54,361 bases of DNA from assembly GCA_030744755.1 (NCBI GenBank), contig JASLPY010000030.1:1-54361 (forward strand). The letters are read 5' to 3'. Within the stretch, counting starts at the first letter, position 1. Each line of letters opens with the position of its first letter. Below are positions 1 to 8,468 of the stretch, piece by piece. This DNA is from Kiritimatiellia bacterium (lineage in GTDB: Bacteria > Verrucomicrobiota > Kiritimatiellia > UBA8416 > JADHWI01). A program made the position numbers and the translations under genes. A model generated the notes under the pieces. The model saw nothing but the letters and a program-made list of their open reading frames with translations, was not told where the DNA came from and did not search any database.

Positions 1-299
1 TACCTAAACCGCCATTTTTCGTGGGGTCAATGTTTCGGAATCTCTCTGTTTCTTCCTCCTGCCTGCTGACCCCTGTTGTCTTTTGCGGGGTAAAGAGATT
101 CTTCCACCTCAGTTTCTGCCAGCTATCATTGATCGAAATCACTACGGTAATGGCTCTTCTGAGCTACATACAAGAATCCTCGGTCTTGAAACACCTCCTC
201 TTCAAGCCTATCATTTGAACATCAAGCGTGTTTAACGGCTAATTGAGTTGTATATAAGTGATAAGACAAAAAGCAAATTCCTGTCAGTTGAAACACAAC
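1..299. other. Left-edge stretch without a recognisable gene
   Basis: I see no convincing gene here on either strand. The short open frames have no recognisable domain and no good ribosome binding site. The base composition is more AT-rich than in the following genes. The stretch leads into the possible gene stub starting at base 300. Confidence 0.4.
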
Positions 300-494
300 A
301 TGAACATGATCACCGGATGCTCCCTGCTTTTTGCGGTGGGTTCGTGCGCGGCGCTTGCCGCCGAATCCGACGCAACCACCCTCACGGGCGGAGGCTGGAT
401 TATTGAAGCGCAAGGCGACCGCGGCCGACAGATGGGTCGTACGGCTACAACTCCGTACCTGCTTTCAGCACATCGAGATAGGCAGCGTAGATGA
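300..494 (+). pseudogene. Possible 5' stub of an exported protein gene
   Basis: An ATG at 300 opens a frame whose first residues look like a signal peptide: MNMITG, then a hydrophobic Leu/Ala/Val stretch ending in ALAA before ESDA. It is followed by TLTGGGWI, a Gly-rich opening seen in mature secreted proteins. From about base 400 the frame turns into basic, low-information sequence that runs antisense to the end of the Fic gene. This fits a secreted-protein gene cut off by a rearrangement that placed the Fic gene here. There is no clear Shine-Dalgarno sequence and no homology can be tested, so this could be a chance frame. Confidence 0.25.
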
Positions 495-1611
495 AGACAC
501 GATCACGCTTCTTCCCCGAATTCTCGACGAGCACACCGGTGTCTTCTAGCGTCTGGATTGCCTTCGTGGCTGTGGGACGCGTCGTCTCGAGAAGCTCAAC
601 GGCACGTGCGATGGTCAGCATCGGGTGCTGGGGGAGCAGTTCGAACAGTCGCGCTGCCATCATCGAGCCTGCAGGCGCTGACAGCACAGCCGCGCGGTCT
701 GTTGTGACGAGGTCGAACAGCTCACGGGCACTGTCAACGGCTTCTTCGGCGATGGTCCCCACGCCCTCAAGGAAGTAGGCAATCCAACCCTCCCAATCAC
801 CTTCGGTGCGGACGGCTGAGAGCCTACGGTAGTACTCATCCCGATGCCGTTTGAAGAACAGGCTCAGGTAGAGCAGCGGCGCAGACAGGAGCCCCCAGTG
901 CTCAAGGAGGAGAGCGATCAAGAGGCGGCCGACCCGGCCGTTGCCATCGAGATAGGGATGGATACTCTCGAACTGCACATGCAGCAGTCCGGTGCGGATC
1001 AGAGGCGCGAGATCATCCGGGGCATGCAGGTAGTTCTCCAACCCCGAGAGGGTATCCTGGACTCGGTGAGGAGGAGGCGGGACGAAGGCCGCATTGCCCG
1101 GACGCGTTCCTCCGATCCAATTCTGGCTGCGCCTGATCTCGCCCGGCAGCCGATCTGCCCCACGCGCTCCGGCCATCAGGCGCGCATGAGCCTGGTTGAG
1201 CAGTCGCATGGACAGGGGGAGCCCGCCTTCCCGCGCCACCTCAGAACGAGCGAAAGTGAGGGCGTCCAGGTAGTTGCAGATCTCTTGCACGTCACCGCTG
1301 TCGTCGGCTGAGTCCTCTCCAGCTGCTTCGTATGCCAGCAGATCGATGAGGGTGGCCTGCGTGCCCTCGATCTGCGAGGAGACGACGGCTTCCTTCCGCA
1401 CGAAACCATAGATGAACCACTCCAGAGACGGCACCATCGCTGCCGCCAACTCAAGCCGGCGCAGACCTTCCTCGGCTGTTCGCAGCAGTACCCCATGCTC
1501 AGAGCCTAGAGTGAGGGGCGGGTTCACAGGAGGCAGTGGATACGGGATGAAAGCCGCTACCTCTTCACCGGCAACCGCTGTATGCTCGTACTCACCCGTT
1601 GTGCGTTTCAT
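445..1611 (-). CDS. Fic family protein (putative AMPylase) with C-terminal winged helix
   Basis: A 388-residue Fic/DOC protein. Fic enzymes transfer AMP, or sometimes another nucleotide part, from a nucleotide to a hydroxyl side chain of a target protein. The signature loop IHPYLDGNGRVGR is intact, with the catalytic His at about residue 218 and the phosphate-binding DGNGR after it. The N-terminal part resembles the Fic_N region, and its SSQIEGTQ segment matches the inhibitory-helix type motif (S/T)xxxE(G/N), which suggests self-inhibition. The last 80 or so residues (LPQHPMLTIARAVELL...) look like a winged helix that could bind DNA. I chose the ATG at 1611 because GGAG lies 5 bases upstream; a longer frame to 1695 lacks such a site. 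No partner gene is adjacent. It is transcribed away from a decayed second Fic gene at 2100-2440. Confidence 0.9.
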   Translation of the reverse strand: MKRTTGEYEHTAVAGEEVAAFIPYPLPPVNPPLTLGSEHGVLLRTAEEGLRRLELAAAMVPSLEWFIYGFVRKEAVVSSQIEGTQATLIDLLAYEAAGEDSADDSGDVQEICNYLDALTFARSEVAREGGLPLSMRLLNQAHARLMAGARGADRLPGEIRRSQNWIGGTRPGNAAFVPPPPHRVQDTLSGLENYLHAPDDLAPLIRTGLLHVQFESIHPYLDGNGRVGRLLIALLLEHWGLLSAPLLYLSLFFKRHRDEYYRRLSAVRTEGDWEGWIAYFLEGVGTIAEEAVDSARELFDLVTTDRAAVLSAPAGSMMAARLFELLPQHPMLTIARAVELLETTRPTATKAIQTLEDTGVLVENSGKKRDRVFIYAAYLDVLKAGTEL

Positions 1612-2099
1612 CGCCGTCTCCGTTGCTACGAAGACATTCTTTATCAACGGGTCGCGCAAGTAAAGGATTCTTTCTTTTCGACGCGGGGGATGCAAGGATT
1701 CCTGCGCCGGGACTCACCCCACTTGGACTCAGGGAGCAGTACCTGTAGTGGGCATATCTGATTCATGCCCTGGTAGTGAGGTCATGCCCATCTAACGGGC
1801 CTTTCGTGATGGATTGTCCGAGCAATCTGAGTCGCCGGTGGGGGCTACGAAGAATGAAGGCTACGAAACGTCCAGATTTTGAACGGCCGGTTCACACCCC
1901 GAGAACGGGGCGGAAAACGGGGTTATCAGGCATCGTGCCGGAATGTTCACGCGGCCTGAAGCACGTCCTCAATTGCCTCAATACACCGCAACCACCGGGG
2001 CAGGTGGTGCCAACTGGATAGCGAATGGGGTGCCAAAGGCGAGTTCGAACCAACGGCTGGCTCAAGGATCAACACTGAGAAGAGAGGTACCCTCTCTGG
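1612..2099. other. Intergenic stretch upstream of the Fic gene
   Basis: About 490 bases with no supported gene. A short hairpin is visible at 1750-1770 (GGGCAT, nine-base loop, ATGCCC). The promoter of the Fic gene should lie near 1612-1700, but I could not pick a convincing -35/-10 pair. The rest probably derives from the same decayed neighbourhood as the Fic remnant. Confidence 0.4.
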
Positions 2100-2440
2100 C
2101 TAAGCAGGCCTGTACCGTGTTCCTTTGCCTTTCCGCTCTTGGCGTAAGAGTCCTCGGGCAACTAGCTTTCGAAAGTGAAGTTTTACGGTGTTGCGGTTTG
2201 CATCGGTGAGTGCCACAGCGTCGCGAACAGTCAAGTTGCCGCGGTCTCAAACACGATACCGACGCTCTTTCCGTTCTGATCGAACGCCTCAACGTTGTTT
2301 AATAGCTTCTTATACTCGCCCCGGTGCTGTGCATCTTTGGCGACATACTGCAAAAGGTGCTGATGCAGCTGCTTGATGTGATTCTCGTCCACTTGGATAT
2401 TCGATATATGCATATTTCTCATATTCAGGCCATTCTCCAT
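2100..2440 (-). pseudogene. Decayed Fic family gene lacking its catalytic core
   Basis: Two pieces of a Fic gene lie end to end. The first (2440 down to about 2231) encodes IKQLHQHLLQYVAKDAQHRG, then YKKLLNNVEAF and GIVFETA; this is the segment that normally precedes the Fic fold. It stops at TGA just where FETA-PFDTP would be expected to continue. The second piece, in another frame and ending at a TAG at 2100, encodes ALTDANRNTVKLHF and LVARGLLRQERKGKGTRYRPA, a typical C-terminal winged helix of such proteins. The whole catalytic region with HPFxxGNGR is missing between them. A large internal deletion plus a frameshift explains this. It is not a close copy of the intact Fic gene at 445-1611, so it is a different Fic lineage and not a tandem duplicate. 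Confidence 0.7.
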
Positions 2441-2510
2441 AATTGATGTTCATTTGGACTGACTCTATAATGGTCTGCTAAGCGTGAGCAGTACGTACAT
2501 GGAGGCAGAG

Positions 2511-4364
2511 ATGAGACAGACAGTAGAGATAGCAATTGTGGTTGTTGCATGCATGGCAATCGTTGGGAACGTGTTTGCGGAATGGAAACCGGTTGGCGAC
2601 AAGATCAAGACACGCTGGGCGGCCAAGGTTACTCCCGACAACGCGTGGCAGGAGTACCCGCGTCCGCAGATGGTGCGCAAATCCTGGCAGAATCTGAACG
2701 GTCTCTGGGATTACAAGGTCCGCCCCAAGGACAAGTCACCAGAAGCGAAGGCACCTGAAGATTGGGCCGGCAAGATCCTGGTTCCTTTCTGCATAGAATC
2801 CAGCCTTTCCGGCGTGGGCCACATATTGCTACCGCACGAGGAACTCTGGTACCGCCGCGAAGTGACCGTCGCCAAAAAGAGCAATCGAGTCCTCCTGCAT
2901 TTCGAAGCATTGGACTACGAATGTACGGCGTGGATCAATGGTAAGAGTGTCGGAAGCCACAAGGGCGGAAACAACCCGTTCACCTTTGATGCCACGGATG
3001 CCGTCAAAGACGGCAAGAACGAACTCGTGGTACGCGTGTGGGATGAGACCGTGGGCGTGCAGCTCTCCGGCAAACAGGTCAGGAGACCGGGAGGAATCTT
3101 CTATACACGCGTGTCCGGAATCTGGCAGACCGTCTGGCTGGAAACGGTGCCCGCAAAATACATCAAGCGCATCAAGATAGACACCGAGCATGATCCCGCG
3201 GTTATCAAGATCAGGACCACGGCGGCCGGTGAAAGTGTCAAAGCCGGAACCGTACAGGTAACAGCTTCCTTGGATGGGAAAGAAGTCGCGTCTGCGAAGG
3301 GCAGTCTCGACGAGACCGTTCTTAAGATCGCGAACGCGAAGCTATGGACGCCGTCGGAGCCCAACCTGTATGACCTGAAGGTCGACCTCCTGGACGGAGG
3401 AAAGGCCGTTGATACTGTGGACGCTTATGCAGGGATCCGCACGGTAGGGAAGGTGAAAGATGCCGCGGGTAATTGGCGTATGACACTCAATGGCGAAATG
3501 ATATTCCATCTCGGCCCGCTCGACCAGGGTTGGTTCCCGGACGGTTTGCTGACTCCTGCATCCGATGAGGCCATGTTCTCCGACATCCGGTACCTCAAGG
3601 ATGCCGGCTTCAATATGATAAGAAACCACATCAAGGTTTGCCCGCGCCGCTATTACTATCACTGCGATAAGACCGGCATGATGGTTTGGCAGGACCAGGT
3701 TTCGACCCGGTTCAAGGGCCCCGGTTGGACCAGGATGCGCCCGAACCCCAAGGATGGCGAATGGCCGGAAGAGGCGCACAAGCAGTTCATGGCTGAATTT
3801 AAAGAGATGATCGATGCTCTTTACAACGCGCCATGCATCGTGATGTGGATACCGTTTAACGAGGCGTGGGGGCAGCACAAGACGATGGAAATCGGAAAGT
3901 GGAACGTTGAATATGACCCAAGCCGCCTTGTGAACGTTGCCAGCGGCGGCAACTTCTGGCCCGTTGGCCATGTTGCCGATCATCACAGTTACCCGCACCC
4001 GGGTTTTCCGACGGGTGATCCGCGCTTCAATGACTACATCAAGATCGTCGGCGAATTCGGTGGCCATGGGTTCGTCGTGGACAAGAAGCATCTGTGGAAC
4101 CCCAATGCCAAGAACTGGGGTTACGGAGGCCTGCCTAAGACCCGTGAAGAACTGGAAGGCCGCTACCTGGAATCCATAAAGCGCCTTAAAGATCTTGTCA
4201 CAAAGGGCGTTGCGGGGGGTGTTTATACTCAAACAACGGACATAGAGGCCGAGGTAAATGGTTTGATCACATATGACCGCGAGGTGCCCAAGCTCTCTGC
4301 CAAGTTCCTGGCCGAAGCCCACAAGGGAGTTTACGAAACGGCAAAAGAGCAGCACAAGAAATAG
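2511..4364 (+). CDS. Exported glycoside hydrolase family 2 (beta-galactosidase-like)
   Basis: A 617-residue secreted GH2 enzyme, expected to cleave a beta-linked sugar from a glycan in the periplasm or outside the cell. After a signal peptide (MRQTVEIAIVVVACMAIVGNVFA) come a galactose-binding-like sandwich (about 30-190, with the LNGLWDYKV motif), an Ig-like domain and a TIM barrel. The likely acid/base is Glu451 in PFNEAWG and the likely nucleophile Glu515 in GEFGGHG. The start at 2511 has GGAGG five bases upstream; the earlier GTG at 2484 would add residues before the signal peptide. It opens the + strand run of sugar-active genes. The exact substrate cannot be read from sequence; beta-galactoside, glucuronide and mannoside are all possible. 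Confidence 0.88.
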   Translation: MRQTVEIAIVVVACMAIVGNVFAEWKPVGDKIKTRWAAKVTPDNAWQEYPRPQMVRKSWQNLNGLWDYKVRPKDKSPEAKAPEDWAGKILVPFCIESSLSGVGHILLPHEELWYRREVTVAKKSNRVLLHFEALDYECTAWINGKSVGSHKGGNNPFTFDATDAVKDGKNELVVRVWDETVGVQLSGKQVRRPGGIFYTRVSGIWQTVWLETVPAKYIKRIKIDTEHDPAVIKIRTTAAGESVKAGTVQVTASLDGKEVASAKGSLDETVLKIANAKLWTPSEPNLYDLKVDLLDGGKAVDTVDAYAGIRTVGKVKDAAGNWRMTLNGEMIFHLGPLDQGWFPDGLLTPASDEAMFSDIRYLKDAGFNMIRNHIKVCPRRYYYHCDKTGMMVWQDQVSTRFKGPGWTRMRPNPKDGEWPEEAHKQFMAEFKEMIDALYNAPCIVMWIPFNEAWGQHKTMEIGKWNVEYDPSRLVNVASGGNFWPVGHVADHHSYPHPGFPTGDPRFNDYIKIVGEFGGHGFVVDKKHLWNPNAKNWGYGGLPKTREELEGRYLESIKRLKDLVTKGVAGGVYTQTTDIEAEVNGLITYDREVPKLSAKFLAEAHKGVYETAKEQHKK

Positions 4365-4435
4365 AGCTGGCCTCTGGCCTGCTTTCTCAAAAAGGATCAG
4401 CCGAGACGGCCGATCTACTTGGAGGTAGTTCCACG

Positions 4436-5014
4436 ATGAAACAGATTATCATTGCAGCAGCGATAGTTGTGATACCGGCGTTCATGTCTTCAGGAGAGCC
4501 GGCGAAGGTTGAGCTTGGGGTTGGGGACAAGGCCCCCCTGTTCCAGGCCAGGGATGATGCGGATAAGGACTTCGATTCGAGGGTTTACCTTGGAAAACAG
4601 AATCTCGTAGTCTATTTCTATCCGGCAGCAATGACGGGAGGCTGCACGGCACAGGCCTGTTCTTATAGCGCAGGCAAGAAGCAGTTCCAGGATCTCGATA
4701 CGATAGTCGTCGCGCTGAGCGGCGATCCGGTCCAGAACCTGGCCTGGTTCAAACAGGCTCACGACTTGAAGATTCCGCTTCTCGCCGATCCCGATGGCTC
4801 GATCGCGAAAGCGTTCGGAGTTCCGTTTGGAAGGGGAGGGGAGATCGTTCGCAAAGTTGCCGGCAAGGATGAGAAACTTGTTCGCGGGGTGACAACCGCC
4901 CGCTGGACGTTCGTCATAGATAAGAAGGGCAAGATTGCCTACAAAAACACGAGCGTCCAGGCAGGCAAGGACAGCAAGGAAGTCCTGGCTTTCTTGGAGA
5001 AGCAGAAGAGGTGA
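4436..5014 (+). CDS. Exported peroxiredoxin, PrxQ/BCP-like
   Basis: A 192-residue thiol peroxidase of the AhpC/TSA family that reduces hydroperoxides. The peroxidatic motif is MTGGCTAQACS, with Cys70 as the attacking cysteine and Cys75 four residues on as the resolving one; this spacing is typical of the PrxQ subgroup. Residues 1-20 form a signal peptide, so the protein probably acts outside the cytoplasm, which is less common for PrxQ. A GGAGG site precedes the ATG. Its stop overlaps the region just before the next gene (GTGA at 5011-5014), so the two are likely co-translated. Its place among glycan genes suggests protection against peroxide made by sugar oxidation, but this is inference. 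Confidence 0.85.
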   Translation: MKQIIIAAAIVVIPAFMSSGEPAKVELGVGDKAPLFQARDDADKDFDSRVYLGKQNLVVYFYPAAMTGGCTAQACSYSAGKKQFQDLDTIVVALSGDPVQNLAWFKQAHDLKIPLLADPDGSIAKAFGVPFGRGGEIVRKVAGKDEKLVRGVTTARWTFVIDKKGKIAYKNTSVQAGKDSKEVLAFLEKQKR

Positions 5015-5019
5015 GTGAG

Positions 5020-6108
5020 ATGATGAAATCTGTTGCTGCCGTATGTGCATTGATTGTTGGGTGTTCATGTATTAGCGCTGCCGAAGATGCCCCCCGGGTT
5101 TGGCCTAAAGAGAAGGCATGGGAATGGTATGGCAAGATTGCACCCGTACGCGGAGTCAATTACGTTCCCAGCTCAGCTGTCAACATGCTTGAATGGTGGC
5201 AGAAGGAGACTTTCGACCCTGCAACTATTGACCGTGAATTGAAATGGGCCCACGAGTCCGGCTACAACAGCGTTCGATGTAACCTGTCTTTCGAAGTCTG
5301 GGAGATTGATCCGGCAGGTTTGAAAGAACGATTGGGCCGCTTCCTTGGCATCGCCGCAAAGCACGAGATAGGAGTCATGTTGTGCCTGTTCGATGACGTT
5401 AACTTCGCAAGGGCCAACCCGGTAGTGGGCAAACAGCCCCTTCCTGTCCCCGGGGTCCATAACAGCCGCTGGGTTCCAAGTCCGGCACCTGCGAAGGTGA
5501 CCGACAAGGCGGCCTGGCCGGCGCTTGAAAAATACGTTAAGGACATCGTTGGCGAGTTCAAGCAGGACAAGCGTGTTCTCGTGTGGGATCTATATAACGA
5601 GCCGGGCAACGGTGGGCTGGGCAACAGGAGTGCTCCGCTCGTGAGGGCCACGTTCAAGTGGGCCAGGGCTATGAAACCGGTTCAGCCTTTGACGATGGGA
5701 CCATGGAGAGGTCATGGCAGTGAGATGGCGAAGACAATGGCAGATCTGTCGGATGTAGTGAGCTATCACCACTACGGTGCCGCGCATGCCGTCGAACGCA
5801 CCACCATGCTCTACAAGGAATACGGACGTCCGCTTTTCTGCACGGAGACCATTCGCCGTCTCCCCAACCAGGACTTCAAGGCCGTACTCCCAGTCTTCTC
5901 CAATCACCAGGTGAGCTGGTACAACTGGGGGCTGGTTGCAGGAAAGCAGCAAACTTATCTACCATGGGGAAAGAAGGGCCAGACGATAAAGGATCCATGG
6001 CACTGGGCCCTGCTCTGGCGGGATGGAAGGCCTTATGATCCAAAGGAGATCGAGCTCATACGGGGGTTCAAGTTCGAAAGCCCTGTCGGTGAAATCAATG
6101 CGGAGTGA
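5020..6108 (+). CDS. Exported GH5-like glycoside hydrolase
   Basis: A 362-residue TIM-barrel hydrolase of the clan A (cellulase/mannanase) type. The acid/base is Glu194 in WDLYNEPGN and the nucleophile Glu276 in LFCTETIRR; both catalytic glutamates are present. The N-terminus is a signal peptide (MMKSVAAVCALIVGCSCISAAE). The ATG at 5020 is preferred because AGAGG lies about eight bases upstream inside the end of the peroxiredoxin gene; a GTG at 5011 is the alternative. A second, longer GH5-like gene at 22541 shares the same fold and the conserved NEP motif, so this organism carries at least two such enzymes here. The substrate is not determinable from sequence. Confidence 0.83.
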   Translation: MMKSVAAVCALIVGCSCISAAEDAPRVWPKEKAWEWYGKIAPVRGVNYVPSSAVNMLEWWQKETFDPATIDRELKWAHESGYNSVRCNLSFEVWEIDPAGLKERLGRFLGIAAKHEIGVMLCLFDDVNFARANPVVGKQPLPVPGVHNSRWVPSPAPAKVTDKAAWPALEKYVKDIVGEFKQDKRVLVWDLYNEPGNGGLGNRSAPLVRATFKWARAMKPVQPLTMGPWRGHGSEMAKTMADLSDVVSYHHYGAAHAVERTTMLYKEYGRPLFCTETIRRLPNQDFKAVLPVFSNHQVSWYNWGLVAGKQQTYLPWGKKGQTIKDPWHWALLWRDGRPYDPKEIELIRGFKFESPVGEINAE

Positions 6109-6150
6109 GCGGGAGAACGTGCAGTTGCGTTAACCGGATGTGTATTCCAA

Positions 6151-6247
6151 GTAGGTGCCTATCTCCGAGAGGCACCCCGCGCGAAGCGCGGTCGTTGCAG
6201 CTCAGCTTGGCCGCTGAGGGAGGCACCTCTCGGAGATAGGTGCCTAC
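6151..6247. repeat. Repeat family A, copy 1: inward pair of hairpins
   Basis: Two 22-base arms at 6151-6172 and 6226-6247 are perfect inverted copies of each other. Each arm also folds on itself. The left one has stem GGTGCCT / AGGCACC around the nine-base loop ATCTCCGAG; the right one has GGCACCT / AGGTGCC around CTCGGAGAT. GTA precedes the left unit and TAC follows the right one. The spacer holds a further hairpin at 6177-6191 (CCGCGC, GAA, GCGCGG). The copy lies between two genes of the same strand, so it may act as a partial terminator or mRNA stabiliser, or be a mobile palindrome. Confidence 0.85.
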
Positions 6248-6310
6248 TGGGAGCCCGACTCAAGGGAATCTACAAGGCTGGACAGATGAAGTCGCAAGCA
6301 GGGGGTTAGG

Positions 6311-7528
6311 GTGACAAAACGCCGATATATACCAATCGCAATTCTTCTGGCTGTTCTCACCCGCTATTCTTGCGCCGCCGAGCTTCCGCGGGCAAAGCCG
6401 GAAACGGTTGGCATGTCCGCGGGCAAGTTGGAGAAGGTCAAAAGCGAAGTTCAGAAGTTGGTCAACGATAGCAAGATTGCCGGGGCGATAACGATAGTGG
6501 CGCGCAAGGGCAGGATCGTTCATTTCGAAGCTCACGGAATGCGTGACATCGAAGAGAAGTCGCCCATTGCAAAAGATACGATCATGCGGATCTACTCGAT
6601 GAGCAAGCCGATCACAACAGTGGCTGCGATGATCCTGTTTGAGCAAGGCAAACTGAAGTTGGATGACCCGGTTGAGAAATTCATTCCGGAGTTCAAAGGT
6701 CTGAAGGTGTATGACGCCAAGCAGCCGGTGGCGACAAGTCGCAAAATGACCGTACGGGACCTCATGCGGCATTCCTCCGGTCTAACGTACGGCATCTTCG
6801 GTAATTCACCCGTCGACCAGATGTATAGGAAGGCGAATATTCTGGGGTCGAGAGATTTGGCCGAGATGGCAGGCAAGCTGGGGAAGATTCCGCTGGACTA
6901 TCAACCGGGAAGCAAATGGCAGTATAGTGTCTCTACCGACATGCTTGGCTACGTGGTTGAAAGGGCATCACATCATAAGCTGGATGCTTTCATGCAGAAA
7001 CACATCTTCAATCCGCTGGATATGAAGGATACGGCTTTCTTTGTTCCAGGACCAAAGGTGAAGAGATTCGCTTCCTGCTACGGCCCTGAACTGCGAACGA
7101 AGGACAGTTATAGATCCAGCCGGTACCTGACGCGCCCAACTAACCTGTCCGGTGGAGGGGGGCTCGTTTCGACGGCGCGTGACTACATGCGGTTCTGCCA
7201 GATGTTGATCAACAAGGGAGAACTACAGGGCAAACGCCTGTTGAAGTCCGGGACCGTCGAGATGATGACAAAGAACCAGCTTCCGAAGGATATCTATTGC
7301 TGGGGTGTGGATGGGTCCGGATTCGGGCTGGGCTTCCAGGTAGTGATGAAGGATTGGGGTCTGTATGGGCACGTAGGTGAATACAACTGGGATGGCGCAG
7401 CCAGCACGCATTTCTGGATCTCACCGAAAGACGAACTGGTGGGCATTGCATTGACCCAGTTCATGCCGTTTTCAAAGCAATTGAAGGATGCGGTTAAGCC
7501 GCTGATATACGAGGCGATCGTGAAGTAG
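6311..7528 (+). CDS. Exported serine hydrolase, class C beta-lactamase-like
   Basis: A 405-residue member of the S12 / beta-lactamase class C fold (PF00144). The catalytic SxxK is SMSK with Ser96 and Lys99; the YxN-type motif appears as YSV (Tyr205), and the KTG-type motif is replaced by HVG at 354-356, as in many EstB-like esterases. These replacements argue for an esterase or peptidase and against a true antibiotic-resistance enzyme. The first 23 residues form a signal peptide. The GTG at 6311 is used, with GGGGGTTAGG just upstream. It lies in the sugar locus and may remove acyl groups from decorated glycans, which is inference. Confidence 0.87.
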   Translation: MTKRRYIPIAILLAVLTRYSCAAELPRAKPETVGMSAGKLEKVKSEVQKLVNDSKIAGAITIVARKGRIVHFEAHGMRDIEEKSPIAKDTIMRIYSMSKPITTVAAMILFEQGKLKLDDPVEKFIPEFKGLKVYDAKQPVATSRKMTVRDLMRHSSGLTYGIFGNSPVDQMYRKANILGSRDLAEMAGKLGKIPLDYQPGSKWQYSVSTDMLGYVVERASHHKLDAFMQKHIFNPLDMKDTAFFVPGPKVKRFASCYGPELRTKDSYRSSRYLTRPTNLSGGGGLVSTARDYMRFCQMLINKGELQGKRLLKSGTVEMMTKNQLPKDIYCWGVDGSGFGLGFQVVMKDWGLYGHVGEYNWDGAASTHFWISPKDELVGIALTQFMPFSKQLKDAVKPLIYEAIVK

Positions 7529-7567
7529 CGATTGGAACAGCAAAGGCAGAAGAGAGGAGAGCGAAGT

Positions 7568-8251
7568 ATGAGGAAGGTATCGGTTCTTGCAGTCGGTCTA
7601 ACACTTATCACCGTCTTGCCATCCATCATTTGGGCGGCCGACAAGCCGGAAGGGGCCATCGATCTGTTCGACGGCAAAAGCCTGGATGGGTGGGAACACT
7701 ACCTGGTGAAACCCGAACTGAAGATCTCCGACGTATGGAGCGTTCGCGAAGGCTTGCTTGTCTGCAAGGGCGAACCCATGGGGTATATCGCTACGAAGAA
7801 GGAATACACCAACTACCGGTTGATTGTTGAATGGCGCTGGGGAGTAGGGACCTCGGGAGGAAACAGCGGCGTGCTGATGCGGATCACCGGGAAGCCCCAA
7901 GCCCTGCCGAAGTGCGCGGAGGCGCAGCTCCAGGATCGCAAAGCCGGCGATATTTATGGTTTCCACGGATTTAATGTGAAAGGCGAGGCAGCCCGGGCTA
8001 TATCCGCCCAGAACGCGTTTGTCGGGAAGCTCTCGGGTGTGTCCAAAATGAAGGGCAACGAGAACAAACCTGGGGAGTGGAACAAGTACGAAATCACGCT
8101 CAAGGGCGGTGATCTTACTATTATGCTCAACGGTGAAAAGGTCAATGAAGCTACCGGTCTTGACGTTGTAGAAGGAAAGGTCGGACTGCAATCGGAAGGT
8201 GGCGAGGTCACTTTTCGTACGGTGCGGTTGATTCCTATTGATGGGAACTAG
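7568..8251 (+). CDS. DUF1080 protein, putative 3-keto-glycan hydrolase/lyase
   Basis: A 227-residue secreted DUF1080 protein (PF06439, 3-keto-disaccharide hydrolase family). The concanavalin-like jelly roll is recognisable from IDLFDGKSLDGWE near residue 38, through SGGNSGVLMRI, to the late GKVGLQSEGGEVTFRTVRL segment. Family members cleave glycosidic bonds of sugars first oxidised at C3. A signal peptide occupies the first 22 residues or so. The ATG at 7568 has GGAG upstream; the open frame extends to 7532 without a start signal. It sits only 39 bases after the serine hydrolase gene. A second DUF1080 gene at 20588 belongs to the facing operon. Confidence 0.85.
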   Translation: MRKVSVLAVGLTLITVLPSIIWAADKPEGAIDLFDGKSLDGWEHYLVKPELKISDVWSVREGLLVCKGEPMGYIATKKEYTNYRLIVEWRWGVGTSGGNSGVLMRITGKPQALPKCAEAQLQDRKAGDIYGFHGFNVKGEAARAISAQNAFVGKLSGVSKMKGNENKPGEWNKYEITLKGGDLTIMLNGEKVNEATGLDVVEGKVGLQSEGGEVTFRTVRLIPIDGN

Positions 8252-8303
8252 GGGACAGCCGAACCCCTGAAAATGCACCACCGGCGACTCGCAGATGACC
8301 ATG

Positions 8304-8396
8304 TCTGAATCCTCACGGATTCAGCTACGGTAAGAGTTGGGTATCCCGTAGCTGAATTCGTTAGAATTCAGATCTCCCGCGAGCGTCGGCTCGCGG
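8304..8396. repeat. Repeat family C: inverted hairpin pair plus a GC-rich hairpin
   Basis: The left unit (8304-8330) has stem CTGAATCC / GGATTCAG around TCAC, followed by CTACGG. The right unit (8346-8372) is its inverted counterpart: CCGTAG, then CTGAATTC / GAATTCAG around GTTA. The stems differ by paired changes (CC/GG against TC/GA). A third hairpin at 8377-8396 has CCGCGAGC / GCTCGCGG around GTCG. All lie in the 217-base gap between the DUF1080 and GH36-like genes on the same strand. Confidence 0.8.
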
Positions 8397-8468
8397 AAGC
8401 AGATGCGAGGCCGGGGTCTGTAACGAGGTAGTCTGCAACAACACAAGCAAGTCAAAGGGGGATATCAA

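Noticed and set aside
445..1611. Fic toxin-antitoxin pair
   Set aside because: No small antitoxin gene is adjacent on either side. The inhibitory-type motif lies within the protein itself, so it looks like a self-regulated Fic protein.
6311..7528. Antibiotic-resistance beta-lactamase
   Set aside because: The KTG-type motif is replaced by HVG and YxN by YSV. With the sugar-locus context, an esterase or peptidase role is more likely.
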